A stretch of 64,000 nt of DNA from Cyclobacteriaceae bacterium (GCA_020436165.1 JAGQYI010000019.1:21394-85393); one strand, 5' to 3'. Shown: positions 28,560 to 37,405, counted from the first letter of the stretch. Notes: generated from the sequence alone by a model not told the origin. Made by a program: numbers and translations.

Positions 28560-30161
28560 TTACTTGGAGCTTATTTTTCTTGAATCAGCCAGCTTTACAG
28601 CTTCATAAGCGTTAATGATACCACCCGAAACAGATAGATCAGTAAAGTCTATTTTCTCGCCTTTAGCACCTGGTTTATTTACCATTAATCCGTCAAAAGT
28701 CCGAACAGAACTCATCAGTATGTCTTTCAGGTCTTCCGGTTTTAAGTTGGGAAAATAGCTTAAAACTAGAGCGGCAACTCCAGCGGCAGCTGGTGAGGCC
28801 ATGGAAGTTCCTTGCGCTTCTTTGTATTCATTGTCCGGAGCGGTCGAATATATTTCTACTCCGGGAGCAAAAAGATCAACATTTTTCTTTCCGTAGTTGC
28901 TGAACGATGCTGCCAGCTTATCATCTCCCCACGAAGAGGCACCTACTTCAATCCAGTTGGTTGCCACTTTTCCTTTGTCTAAATTCTTGGTGGGGTAGTT
29001 GTTGGCTTCATCAGTATCTTCTCCCGAGTTGCCGGCAGCATGCACTAAAAGCACTCCTTTGCTTTCTGCATACTTTACTGCTTCGTCAACATATGGTTTG
29101 TTGGGGGAGAAAGCTTTTCCAAAGCTCATGTTAATTATTTGAGCGCCATTATCAACTGCATAACGTATGGCATTCGCCACATCTTTGTCCCGCTCGTCAC
29201 CATCTGGTACAGCCCGAACAGCCATTATTCGTACGTTATTGGCTACTCCATCTATCCCTATGCCGTTATTCCTTTCTGCAGCAATAATACCTGCTACATG
29301 AGTTCCATGAAAATTATCTGTTCCTTTGCCCGATACATCGTTATTTCCATATCCCACCTCCTTTAAATTGGTTGGGTCATCTCCTACAATTTTTCTGGAA
29401 TCGTAATCAAGATTATACGAATAATTGGCTTGTGTGCCATAATAATCAACGGCCATGTCAAGACTGGAAGCAACATCTTCCATATCCATATCTCCAACTT
29501 TAGCCACTAAATTGCTCATAAACCCGGCAGCTAATTGAATGATGGGATCTTCTGATTTTACTGTATTTAAATTATCTGTGGTAAGTTTATCCACATCAAG
29601 ATAGGCTGTCATTAATTTATTGTAACGCAAAATGGAAGAGCGAAGGCTGTCGTAAAAATGATACTGCATGTCAGCTTTCTGGGCATCGTCTAAATACGCA
29701 TCCCGAACCTGAACCCAATATTCATAATCTGCCTTTTTCGATGGTTTTTTGTTCTCATATTTGGGAAGCAGTTTCTTGTATTCGCGGGTAACTTCGTAGC
29801 TATCAGGCCCAACGTTTTCACCCTCCTTACCTCCAATAAAATTCCATCCATGAATATCATCAACATATCCATTGTGGTCATCATCGATACCATTGCCTGC
29901 TATTTCATTCGGGTTTGTCCAAATCACATCTTTTAAATCTTCATGATTAATGTCGATACCGGAATCGATAACAGCAACAACTACAGTTTTCGATTTTCTT
30001 CCTTTTAAATACTCATATGCTTTTTCGGTGCTCATACCATTTACCTGGTCATTTTGAGCGTCCAGATTGAACCAATTTTTTGGCGGTTCGTTTTGCGCTA
30101 ATGCATTACTGGCAACAAATAACACCAATACCAGTAAAGAGTTTACTACTTTAATTTTCAT
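28560..30161 (-). CDS. Secreted subtilisin-like serine protease (S8 family)
   Basis: 533 residues with a signal peptide (1-22, ending NALAQ). Catalytic residues: D66 in AVIDSGID, H285 in NFHGTHVAG, S453 in GTSMASPAAAG; oxyanion-hole N378 in AAGNSG. The Asp and His are 219 residues apart because an insert (about 115-275) rich in charged helices separates them. No type IX sorting domain is present at the C-terminus, so export by Sec to the periplasm is the simplest reading. It would cleave proteins; specificity unknown. It is divergent from tatD, with an inverted repeat (30189-30206) in its leader. Confidence 0.93.
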   Translation of the reverse strand: MKIKVVNSLLVLVLFVASNALAQNEPPKNWFNLDAQNDQVNGMSTEKAYEYLKGRKSKTVVVAVIDSGIDINHEDLKDVIWTNPNEIAGNGIDDDHNGYVDDIHGWNFIGGKEGENVGPDSYEVTREYKKLLPKYENKKPSKKADYEYWVQVRDAYLDDAQKADMQYHFYDSLRSSILRYNKLMTAYLDVDKLTTDNLNTVKSEDPIIQLAAGFMSNLVAKVGDMDMEDVASSLDMAVDYYGTQANYSYNLDYDSRKIVGDDPTNLKEVGYGNNDVSGKGTDNFHGTHVAGIIAAERNNGIGIDGVANNVRIMAVRAVPDGDERDKDVANAIRYAVDNGAQIINMSFGKAFSPNKPYVDEAVKYAESKGVLLVHAAGNSGEDTDEANNYPTKNLDKGKVATNWIEVGASSWGDDKLAASFSNYGKKNVDLFAPGVEIYSTAPDNEYKEAQGTSMASPAAAGVAALVLSYFPNLKPEDLKDILMSSVRTFDGLMVNKPGAKGEKIDFTDLSVSGGIINAYEAVKLADSRKISSK

Positions 30162-30188
30162 TCCTATTTTATCCTTTTCAACACGAAA

Positions 30189-30206
30189 GGTTGCATTAAA
30201 GCAACC
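30189..30206. repeat. Inverted repeat between protease and tatD
   Basis: GGTTGC-ATTAAA-GCAACC, perfect 6-base arms. It lies 28 bases upstream of the protease ATG and could be an operator or a leader hairpin. Confidence 0.4.
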
Positions 30207-30322
30207 GATTTATAATTTGCGGGGGCAAGTATACCTGTTTTCAGCCAAATCAAATCTTGAATTACACGAGTGGTTGGCGAATCATTCGTCAAAGCTTTCC
30301 GCAGATGACACCTACATTGTTT

Positions 30323-30330
30323 TATATTTG
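30323..30330 (+). promoter_or_regulatory. -7 box of tatD
   Basis: TATATTTG matches TAnnTTTG, 18 bases before the ATG at 30349. This supports the start chosen over the open frame that extends back into the protease gene. Confidence 0.5.
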
Positions 30331-30348
30331 CCCTGTTCAAACTACCTC

Positions 30349-31113
30349 ATGTCATTGATCGAAACGCACGCCCATATTTACCTGAAGGAATTTAAGAATG
30401 ATCTTCCTGAAATGATCGACAGGGCAAAGGAGGCTGGGGTTGAGGCTATTTACATGCCAAATGTTGATCACACTACGATTGATGACATGTTAAGGGTTGC
30501 AGATGATTATCCGGGTTATTGCATACCTATGATGGGGCTGCATCCATGTTCAGTTACAAAAGATTTCGAGAAAGATCTTTACGAAGTGGAAGAATGGTTG
30601 AATAAAGGGATTTTTGCAGCTGTTGGAGAAATGGGCACCGACCTCTACTGGGACAAAACCTATTGGAAGGAACAAAAGGAAGCATTTGTAGTACAGGTTA
30701 ATTTGGCTAAAAAGCATAATTTGCCAATCGTAATTCATTGCAGGGAAACCATTGACGAGACTATTGAATTAGTGAAAGCGACAGGGTACGGCAAAGGCGT
30801 ATTTCATTGTTTCACCGGAACGGTAAGCCAGGCAAAAAAGATAACAGGATTGGGATATAAATTGGGTATGGGTGGTGTTACAACATTCAAGAATGGAGGC
30901 ATGGAGCCTGTATTGCACGAAATGGATATGCAACACTTTGTGCTGGAAACGGACAGCCCGTATCTGGCTCCGGTGCCTTACAGAGGAAAACGAAATGAGC
31001 CTTCCTACTTAACTCTCGTACAGGGTAAGATTGCAGCGGAGAAGAATATAACACAGGAGGAAGTATCAGAAAAAACAACCGAAAACGCTAAAAAACTTTT
31101 TTCCAATGTCTGA
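30349..31113 (+). CDS. tatD: TatD-family metal-dependent hydrolase
   Basis: 254 residues from ATG 30349. The frame is open 282 bases farther upstream, but that overlaps the divergent protease gene and a -7 box; family members begin with the metal motif, here ETHAH (H7, H9). Other ligands: E in VGEMGTD, H in VIHCRE, H in FHCFTG, D in ETDSPYL. Known TatD enzymes are deoxyribonucleases/3'-5' exonucleases of the cytoplasm. It overlaps the asparaginase gene by eight bases. Confidence 0.92.
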   Translation: MSLIETHAHIYLKEFKNDLPEMIDRAKEAGVEAIYMPNVDHTTIDDMLRVADDYPGYCIPMMGLHPCSVTKDFEKDLYEVEEWLNKGIFAAVGEMGTDLYWDKTYWKEQKEAFVVQVNLAKKHNLPIVIHCRETIDETIELVKATGYGKGVFHCFTGTVSQAKKITGLGYKLGMGGVTTFKNGGMEPVLHEMDMQHFVLETDSPYLAPVPYRGKRNEPSYLTLVQGKIAAEKNITQEEVSEKTTENAKKLFSNV

Positions 31114-32185
31114 GAAGGGATACAAAAAGATTACATACGACATCGCAAGCCCCAACCTTCCGGTAGCCAATATTCTTCTAATCTACACAGGAGGTACTAT
31201 AGGAATGGGTGCTTCCGAATCTGGTAAACTGGTGCCTTATGATTTTAAGAAAATGCTAAAGCATATTCCTGAAATCAATACATACGATCTTCATATCACA
31301 TTTATCTCTTTTAAAGAGCCGATCGATTCATCGGATATTGCTCCAATTCATTGGAATCATATTATTGAGACCATTGCAGATTACGAAAAAGACCATGATG
31401 GGATTGTGATCTTACATGGTACGGACACCATGGCCTACACTGCCTCAGCGCTTAGTTATGCTTTGAACGGACTTAATAAACCCATAATATTTACCGGAGC
31501 TCAACTTCCTATAACTGTTCCAAGAACAGATGCACGCGAAAATTTGCTTACCTCCCTTGAGATAGCATCCGCAAAAACTAAGGATGGAACACCTGTTGTT
31601 CCCGAAGTTTGCATATTTTTTAACCACTCTTTGGTAAGAGGCAACCGAGCACAAAAAATGGAAAGCGTTAAATTCAATGCTTTCAGATCAGCTAACTATC
31701 CGCTTTTGGCGGAGTCAGGAGTTAGCATACGGTATAATTACTCTTCAATAATGCCTTTCAATAAAAAGGGCAACTCGAAGATTAGAATTCCCAATTGGTT
31801 CTTGGGAGTTGCTATTCTTCCAGTATTCCCTGGCATTACCAGGGAAGCGGTTTTAGCAGTACTGGACAATCCCTCTATTAAAGGAGTGGTTTTAGAAACC
31901 TATGGCTCTGGTAATGCACAAACCAGCGAATGGTTTACTTCGTGTATTAAAAATGCTGTTAAAAATGAGGTATTGATCGTGAATGTTTCGCAATGTGTTG
32001 GGGGAGAGGTTATGCAGGGTATGTATGCCACAAGTGCCCATTTGGAAGAAGCAGGTGTGGTTAGTGGTTCAGATATTACCGTAGAGGCTGCTATTACCAA
32101 ACTCATGTTTGTTTTAGGAAGTGAGAAATCTTATAAAAATGCAATAAATAGGATGCTTGAGCCTATTTGCGGAGAATTATCTTAA
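31106..32185 (+). CDS. ansA: Type I L-asparaginase
   Basis: 359 residues. The two catalytic threonines are in YTGGTIG (T31) and HGTDTM (T106), with the K of the second triad farther on. No signal peptide, so it is the cytoplasmic AnsA type. It hydrolyses asparagine to aspartate and ammonia. The start overlaps the tatD stop by eight bases, so translation is coupled. Confidence 0.93.
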   Translation: MSEKGYKKITYDIASPNLPVANILLIYTGGTIGMGASESGKLVPYDFKKMLKHIPEINTYDLHITFISFKEPIDSSDIAPIHWNHIIETIADYEKDHDGIVILHGTDTMAYTASALSYALNGLNKPIIFTGAQLPITVPRTDARENLLTSLEIASAKTKDGTPVVPEVCIFFNHSLVRGNRAQKMESVKFNAFRSANYPLLAESGVSIRYNYSSIMPFNKKGNSKIRIPNWFLGVAILPVFPGITREAVLAVLDNPSIKGVVLETYGSGNAQTSEWFTSCIKNAVKNEVLIVNVSQCVGGEVMQGMYATSAHLEEAGVVSGSDITVEAAITKLMFVLGSEKSYKNAINRMLEPICGELS

Positions 32186-32228
32186 CACTGACTTAATCTA
32201 GGCTCAAGGGTTTCACATATTTCAAACA

Positions 32229-32253
32229 TATATTTGCATATAGGTTATTTTTG
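32229..32253 (+). promoter_or_regulatory. Two -7 boxes upstream of tRNA-Ser
   Basis: TATATTTG (32229-32236) and TATTTTTG (32246-32253) both match TAnnTTTG within 65 bases of the tRNA. No well-spaced TTG was found, so which one is used is open. Confidence 0.35.
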
Positions 32254-32292
32254 GTATTTATTTGTGCCCTAAGTTTCGGAAAAAGAGGCTTT

Positions 32293-32380
32293 GGAGAGGT
32301 GGCCGAGTGGTCGAAGGCGCTCGCTTGGAAAGCGAGTGTGCCCCACAAGGGTACCGGGGGTTCGAATCCCTTCCTCTCCG
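32293..32380 (+). tRNA. tRNA-Ser (anticodon GGA)
   Basis: 88 nt. Acceptor GGAGAGG pairs with CCTCTCC, discriminator G at 32380. Anticodon stem CTCGC/GCGAG with GGA at 32327-32329, a long class II variable arm, and TTCGAAT in the T loop. CCA is not encoded. It reads UCC and UCU. Confidence 0.96.
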
Positions 32381-32447
32381 CGCTTAGAATTGTAATAAAT
32401 TAACAAACTATATAATTGCAAAATATACCTATTTTAATAATTAAATT

Positions 32448-33302
32448 ATGAAACGATTATTTGCTTTCTTGATGTTGATGGGTTTCTTAACCCTTGGAAA
32501 TTCATGGACAGCCGTTGCGCAGGATGACATGAGCAATGACACGACTGCTACTGAAGCTATGGATAGCTCAGCTGTAGCCGGACAAGACTCAGTGGCTGCC
32601 GGGCAAGATGAGGTGGTAGATCAAACCACAGTTGAAGAAACAGAGGCTGCTGCTACACCTGCCGAAGAAACTTTCCACCAAAGGGTTAAAGAAAAATTTA
32701 TTGAAGGTGGATGGCAGTTTATGGGTGCCGTACTACTATGTCTTATCCTTGGTCTAGCCATCTCCATAGAAAGAATAATCACCTTAAACCTTGCTACCAC
32801 CAATACAGATAAATTGTTGGCCAAGGTTGAAAAGGCACTTTCTGAAGGCGGTGTTGAAGCTGCTAAAGAAGTAACTAAAAACACCAAAGGCCCTGTAGCT
32901 TCTATCTTTACGCAAGGTTTATTGCGAATTGATGAAGGAGTAGAAATGGTTGAAAAATCAATTATTTCTTACGGTTCAGTTGAAATGGGTCGTTTGGAAA
33001 AAGGACTTGTTTGGGTATCTCTGTTTATATCTCTTGCTCCTATGCTTGGTTTCATGGGTACAGTAATTGGTATGATCGATGCATTTGATGCGATCGAAGC
33101 AGCGGGTGATATCTCTCCTCAAGTTGTTGCAAACGGTATTAAAGTTGCCCTTCTTACCACAGTAGGTGGTCTTATAGTTGGGGTTATTCTACAGGTATTC
33201 TACAACTATCTGGTATCTAAAATTGATTCACTTGTAAACACTATGGAAGATGCTTCTATTTCTTTTGTAGACTTACTTGTGCATTACAACCAATCAAAAT
33301 AA
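32448..33302 (+). CDS. exbB: MotA/TolQ/ExbB proton channel protein with signal peptide
   Basis: 284 residues. A signal-like start (1-24, ending AVAQ), an acidic exported linker (25-75), then the ExbB core with three helices (about 88-106, 180-204, 220-248) and the conserved FMGTVIGMIDAF and TTVGGLIVGV segments. With ExbD it uses the proton gradient to drive TonB. The extended exported N-terminus is typical of Bacteroidota ExbB. It heads the cluster exbB-x-exbD-exbD. Confidence 0.9.
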   Translation: MKRLFAFLMLMGFLTLGNSWTAVAQDDMSNDTTATEAMDSSAVAGQDSVAAGQDEVVDQTTVEETEAAATPAEETFHQRVKEKFIEGGWQFMGAVLLCLILGLAISIERIITLNLATTNTDKLLAKVEKALSEGGVEAAKEVTKNTKGPVASIFTQGLLRIDEGVEMVEKSIISYGSVEMGRLEKGLVWVSLFISLAPMLGFMGTVIGMIDAFDAIEAAGDISPQVVANGIKVALLTTVGGLIVGVILQVFYNYLVSKIDSLVNTMEDASISFVDLLVHYNQSK

Positions 33303-33326
33303 TAACACCTAAACGCACATAAAGAT

Positions 33327-33659
33327 ATGGAAGGATTTGTTGCAAATTTCGGATTGTGGTTAGCTTATATCTTAGTGATCGTGGGCGTGATTCTAGCTGT
33401 TGTATTCCCAATAATTTCATCAGTAAGCGAACCCAAGAAAATGGTTAAAACAGCCGTTGGAGTGGTAGGTATATTGGTGTTTTTTGGAATAGGCTATGCG
33501 GTTTCAGGATCAGAGGTTACGGCTAAATACATTGAATCAGGTGTTGATACTGCCGGCTTGTCTAAAATGATAGGCGGTATGTTGTCAATGGTTTACATAC
33601 TAATGGCGGTTGCCGCTGCTGGTATTGTTTATACTGAATTGAATAAGGCTATTAAATAA
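33327..33659 (+). CDS. Small membrane protein of the ExbB/ExbD cluster
   Basis: 110 residues with three hydrophobic helices (about 9-31, 45-61, 80-103). It stands 24 bases after exbB and 5 bases before exbD. Genes of this size at this place recur in Bacteroidota ExbBD clusters as I know them. No function is established; membership of the energising complex is an inference from position. Confidence 0.75.
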   Translation: MEGFVANFGLWLAYILVIVGVILAVVFPIISSVSEPKKMVKTAVGVVGILVFFGIGYAVSGSEVTAKYIESGVDTAGLSKMIGGMLSMVYILMAVAAAGIVYTELNKAIK

Positions 33660-33664
33660 AGAAT

Positions 33665-34222
33665 ATGGCAAGAAGTAAAAGAAGGGGTGCCGCGGAAATT
33701 AATTCCAGCTCAATGGCGGATATCGCATTCCTGTTGCTGATATTCTTTTTGGTTACTACAACCATAGCCAATGACAAGGGATTGACACTTCAGTTGCCTC
33801 CTGACCCTGATCAGATTCAGGACGTTGATATCAAAATGAAGGAGAGAAATATTTTTAAAATACTTATTAACTCTTCTGATAAACTTTTGGTTGAAAACGA
33901 ACCTTTGAATGATGTTCATAAATTAAGGGAAATGATTAAGAAACACGTGCTTAATTATGGAAGAGATCCTGAATTGTCAGAGAATCCAGAAAAAGCAGTG
34001 ATTTCTTTGAAGGCAAACCGAGGTACAAGCTATGATATGTTCATAGCCGTGTACAACGAGGCTCAGGGTGCATATTATGACATATATGCCCAAAAGGCTG
34101 GTGTAACTAATGCCAAATGGAGAGAATTGTCTTCAGATTTAAGTAATCCGGATAACAAGGCTTTGTACGATAAAGCTAGGGAAGGAATTCCAATGTCTAT
34201 ATCAATTGCAGAACCGAATTAA
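33665..34222 (+). CDS. exbD: ExbD/TolR family protein (first copy)
   Basis: 185 residues: cytoplasmic basic tail, one helix (about 19-36) with the proton-carrying Asp in SMADIAFLLLIFFLVTT, then a periplasmic domain. It is longer than most ExbD proteins owing to a C-terminal insert (about 105-165). Pairs with ExbB to couple proton flow to TonB. Confidence 0.9.
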   Translation: MARSKRRGAAEINSSSMADIAFLLLIFFLVTTTIANDKGLTLQLPPDPDQIQDVDIKMKERNIFKILINSSDKLLVENEPLNDVHKLREMIKKHVLNYGRDPELSENPEKAVISLKANRGTSYDMFIAVYNEAQGAYYDIYAQKAGVTNAKWRELSSDLSNPDNKALYDKAREGIPMSISIAEPN

Positions 34223-34231
34223 TAGATAACC

Positions 34232-34693
34232 ATGTCAAAATTTAAGAAAAAGTCGAATACAAGTCAGGAAATACCAACTTCAGCGTTGCCTGATATTATT
34301 TTTATGCTGCTTTTCTTTTTCATGGTTACCACGGTATTGAGGGAGACCACGATAAACGTTAGGCAAAAAGTTCCTCAAGCAACAGAGCTTAGAAAGTTAC
34401 AGCGTAAATCATTGGTAAGTTACTTGTATGTTGGAGAGCCTAAAAACACAGTTCTTTATGGAGATGAGCCTAAAATACAAGTGAATGATGTTTTCATCGA
34501 ACCAAAGGACATTATCCTATGGGTATCAAAAGAAAAGGATAAGCTTACTGAGGCAGAACGTGACCAGATCACAATAGCCATGAAAGCTGATGAGGATGTA
34601 AAAATGGGGTTAGTGTCAGATATTGAGATGCAGTTGCGTAAAGCAAATGCGCGAAAAATGATGTTCTCCGTTCGTCAAAAAACAGATGACTAA
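34232..34693 (+). CDS. exbD: ExbD/TolR family protein (second copy)
   Basis: 153 residues: helix 20-36 with the key Asp in LPDIIFMLLFFFMVTTV, then a periplasmic domain. It begins 10 bases after the first exbD. Two unequal ExbD copies suggest a heteromeric ExbD stalk, as proposed for Bacteroidota systems. A strong terminator follows. Confidence 0.9.
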   Translation: MSKFKKKSNTSQEIPTSALPDIIFMLLFFFMVTTVLRETTINVRQKVPQATELRKLQRKSLVSYLYVGEPKNTVLYGDEPKIQVNDVFIEPKDIILWVSKEKDKLTEAERDQITIAMKADEDVKMGLVSDIEMQLRKANARKMMFSVRQKTDD

Positions 34694-34715
34694 AGCAAAT
34701 ATGTTTTTATAATGT

Positions 34716-34747
34716 AAAGGTCTTCCTATTTTAGGAAGACCTTTTTG
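34716..34747 (+). terminator. Rho-independent terminator of the exb cluster
   Basis: AGGTCTTCCT (34718-34727) pairs with AGGAAGACCT (34733-34742), loop ATTTT, then TTTTG. It closes exbB-x-exbD-exbD before the MFS gene. Confidence 0.9.
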
Positions 34748-34763
34748 TTTTAGTTGGTTATGT

Positions 34764-36062
34764 ATGAAAAACGATAAGAAAGTTATTTGGGCCTGGAGCA
34801 TGTACGATTGGGCCAACTCGGTCTATTCCCTGGTTATTATTTCCTCTATTTTTCCTGTGTACTACGAAAATGTTACCATGCACAATCAAAGTGACCTGGT
34901 CTCCTTTTTTGGAGTAGAAATGATTAATACGGTGCTCTATTCGTATGCACTTTCTTTTTCATTTCTGGTGGTAGCCTCCATGCTGCCCTTACTCACTGGA
35001 ATTGCAGATTTTAGCGGGAGGCGAATGTTTTTCATGAAAGCATTTGTATACCTGGGTAGTTTTTCATGTATGGGGTTGGCTTTTTTTACAGGGGAAAACG
35101 TAGAGTTAGGGATTATACTTTCTATACTGGCAAGCATAGCATTTTCGGGCAGCCTGGTGTTTTATAACTCTTATTTGCCCCAAATAGCCACATTCGATAA
35201 AATGGATAGTGTTAGTGCTAAAGGGTTTTCATATGGCTATATTGGAAGCGTTTTACTACTGGTTATCAATTTGGTAATGATCCAAAAACCAGGTTGGTTT
35301 GGAATAGCTCCAGGTGGTACTGCAGCCAGAATATCTTTTGTAATGGTTGGACTTTGGTGGCTGGGATTTTCGCAAATTACCTTTAAGTACATGCCAAAAG
35401 ATAAGCGCATTGCAGGATATGGAAGTCATATGTTGTTGAATGGCTACAGAGAGATACGAAAGGTTTGGAATCAGTTAAAGGAGTTGCCCCAAACCCGCAT
35501 ATTCCTGTTGTCATTTTTATTTTATAATACAGGCGTTCAGACAATAATGTATTTGGCGACACAGTTTGGGAGTAAGGTTATAAAATTGACAGATGAAGAT
35601 GCTATAAAAATTGTGCTAACCATTAATTTAATCGCTATTCTGGGATCGTATTTGTTTGCAAGGTTGTCAAAAATTAGAGGTAATAAGTTTTCAATAGTAG
35701 TTATGGTTATTATCTGGATTTTTGTCTGTATTTCAGCATATTTTATTCAAAATACTAACCAGTTTTTTGTTTTAGCATTTGTTGTTGGTATGATCATGGG
35801 AGGTATTCAGGCGCTTTCCAGGGCCACCTATTCAAAGCTCATTCCGAAAGAAACAACTGATCTTGCTTCTTTCTTTAGCTTTTACGATGTTACGTACAAC
35901 GTATCTATTGTAATAGGAACGTTTGCCTACGGTGTTATCGAAAACCTTACCGGAAGTATGCGAAATAGCTCGCTCACACTCGCCTTGTTCTTCTTTTTGG
36001 GTCTTGGGTTCTTATTAAAATTAAGGATGCCCCAAAGTGCCAATAGCGAACCGGCAGCTTAA
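34764..36062 (+). CDS. UMF1-type MFS transporter (Atg22-like)
   Basis: 432 residues with about 12 helices. The opening WAWSMYDWANSVYSLVI is the hallmark of the UMF1/Atg22-like family, as is GGIQALSRATYSKLIP near residue 350. Atg22 exports amino acids from yeast vacuoles; bacterial members have no proven substrate. Its stop overlaps that of AMP nucleosidase in a shared TTAA. Confidence 0.88.
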   Translation: MKNDKKVIWAWSMYDWANSVYSLVIISSIFPVYYENVTMHNQSDLVSFFGVEMINTVLYSYALSFSFLVVASMLPLLTGIADFSGRRMFFMKAFVYLGSFSCMGLAFFTGENVELGIILSILASIAFSGSLVFYNSYLPQIATFDKMDSVSAKGFSYGYIGSVLLLVINLVMIQKPGWFGIAPGGTAARISFVMVGLWWLGFSQITFKYMPKDKRIAGYGSHMLLNGYREIRKVWNQLKELPQTRIFLLSFLFYNTGVQTIMYLATQFGSKVIKLTDEDAIKIVLTINLIAILGSYLFARLSKIRGNKFSIVVMVIIWIFVCISAYFIQNTNQFFVLAFVVGMIMGGIQALSRATYSKLIPKETTDLASFFSFYDVTYNVSIVIGTFAYGVIENLTGSMRNSSLTLALFFFLGLGFLLKLRMPQSANSEPAA

Positions 36063-36829
36063 AAGCGCATATGCTTTACTGAGTCACCGGAGTCCCTTAG
36101 CTCGATGAGTGATTCAATACCAATTTCGAGATGTTTGGTTACATAATTTTGTGTAACGGAGGTATCGCTTTTATCTGTTTTAACACCGCTTGGTATCATC
36201 GGGTTATCGCTCACTAGAAGAAGAGCTCCTCTGGGAATTTCATTTTTAAAACCAACAGTAAAAATGGTGGCAGTTTCCATATCTATGCCCATAGCCCTAG
36301 CCTGGCGCAATCGCTTTTTAAACTCCTTGTCATGCTCCCAAACCCTACGGTTGGTTGTAAATATTACTCCTGTCCAGTAATCCATTCCTTCATGCTTAAT
36401 AACGTGAGAAACCGCTCGCTGTAATCTAAAAGAAGGCAGGGCAGGGACTTCAGCAGGCAGGTAATCGTTACTGGTTCCTTCGCCTCTTATAGCGGCAATC
36501 GGCAAAATGTAATCACCTAAAGCTGTTTTTTTCTTTAACCCTCCACACTTGCCTAAAAACAGAACGGCTTTTGGGTGTATAGCAGAAAGCAGATCCATAA
36601 CCGTAGCTGCCATGGCGCTACCCATACCAAAATTAATGATCGTTATATCTTCAGCCGTAGCCGATTGCATGGGTTTGTCCTCACCTTCAACGGGCACGTT
36701 GTATTTATCGGCAAACATTTGAATATAGTTCTTGAAATTGGTGAGAAGTATGTACTCACCAAATTTGTCCAATTCAACTCCGGTATATCTGGGCAACCAG
36801 TTCTCTACAATACTTTGCTTGGTCTTCAT
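36059..36829 (-). CDS. amn: AMP nucleosidase (short form)
   Basis: 256 residues of the nucleoside phosphorylase fold: FGMGSAMA, GKCGGLKKKTALGDY, the substrate-site MGIDMETATIF, and SDNPMIP with the catalytic Asp. It is the short form of AMP nucleosidase usual in Bacteroidota, without the long N-terminal domain of the E. coli enzyme. It splits AMP into adenine and ribose 5-phosphate. A full promoter is at 36858-36887. Confidence 0.88.
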   Translation of the reverse strand: MKTKQSIVENWLPRYTGVELDKFGEYILLTNFKNYIQMFADKYNVPVEGEDKPMQSATAEDITIINFGMGSAMAATVMDLLSAIHPKAVLFLGKCGGLKKKTALGDYILPIAAIRGEGTSNDYLPAEVPALPSFRLQRAVSHVIKHEGMDYWTGVIFTTNRRVWEHDKEFKKRLRQARAMGIDMETATIFTVGFKNEIPRGALLLVSDNPMIPSGVKTDKSDTSVTQNYVTKHLEIGIESLIELRDSGDSVKHMRF

Positions 36830-36857
36830 ATGAATGGTATTATTAAAAAATGTGTTG

Positions 36858-36887
36858 CAAAGGTACAGAGCAATTTGTTTATAGCAA
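36858..36887 (-). promoter_or_regulatory. Promoter of AMP nucleosidase gene
   Basis: Minus strand: TTG (36887-36885), 19 bases, TACCTTTG (36865-36858). It is an exact match to the Bacteroidota pattern and overlaps the divergent promoter region of the HsdR-N gene. Confidence 0.75.
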
Positions 36888-36907
36888 TTCTATTGCATAT
36901 TTGTGGT

Positions 36908-37354
36908 ATGCAGGAGCTTAATCTTCCCACTTATTCCTTTAAAACAAAAACTACAGATGGGGCTGAACTTATTTTCGATGGAATACGAAATAAGTTTGTG
37001 GTACTTACCGAAGAAGAATGGGTGCGCCAGCATGTGCTACGTTACTTAACAGAAGATTTGGGATACCCCAAAGGGCTGATTAAATGTGAAACCGGTGTGG
37101 CGTATAATACGCGAATGAAACGCTCTGATATTGTTGTATTTAATAATAAGGGGATACCCGAAATACTGGTTGAGTGTAAATCACCGGGAGTTAATATAAA
37201 CCAGGCTACACTGGAGCAGGCAGCAATGTATAACCGTACATTAAAAGCAAGAATAATTTTTTTAACAAACGGAATGATACATTACACATTTTCATTCGAT
37301 GAAAGTGGAAACCTTGTTAATCTGGATAAAATTCCTTCTTACCACGAGAATTGA
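36908..37354 (+). CDS. Stand-alone HsdR N-terminal (PD-(D/E)xK nuclease-like) domain protein
   Basis: 148 residues from ATG 36908; the frame is open farther upstream but that part overlaps the divergent AMP nucleosidase gene. It matches the N-terminal nuclease domain of type I restriction R subunits: the D of RSDIVVFNNKG and the ExK of ILVECKSPG form a PD-(D/E)xK core. No helicase part, HsdM or HsdS is nearby, so it is not a restriction system. Such solitary proteins are common in Bacteroidota; a housekeeping nuclease role is possible but unproven. Confidence 0.82.
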   Translation: MQELNLPTYSFKTKTTDGAELIFDGIRNKFVVLTEEEWVRQHVLRYLTEDLGYPKGLIKCETGVAYNTRMKRSDIVVFNNKGIPEILVECKSPGVNINQATLEQAAMYNRTLKARIIFLTNGMIHYTFSFDESGNLVNLDKIPSYHEN

Positions 37355-37362
37355 ATAAAAAA

Positions 37363-37380
37363 GCCCCGAACAAGCGGGGC
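37363..37380 (-). terminator. Bidirectional terminator between HsdR-N gene and ald
   Basis: GCCCCG-AACAAG-CGGGGC. On the minus strand it is followed by TTTTTTATT, making a strong terminator for ald; on the plus strand it ends the HsdR-N transcript with a poorer tail. Confidence 0.88.
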
Positions 37381-37405
37381 CTTCATTATAGGTTAGGTAG
37401 TAAGG

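Noticed and set aside
30067..30348. Extended start for tatD
   Set aside because: It would overlap the divergent protease gene and a -7 box; the TatD fold begins at ATG 30349.
32293..32380. tRNA-Ser as an integration site for a mobile island
   Set aside because: No integrase, no repeated tRNA 3' end within the window, and the downstream exb cluster is core-type.
36575..36907. Extended start for the HsdR-N protein
   Set aside because: It runs antisense through the AMP nucleosidase gene; the domain starts at 36908.
36908..37354. Remnant of a type I restriction system
   Set aside because: No HsdM, HsdS or helicase fragment nearby, and the domain is complete with intact motif residues.
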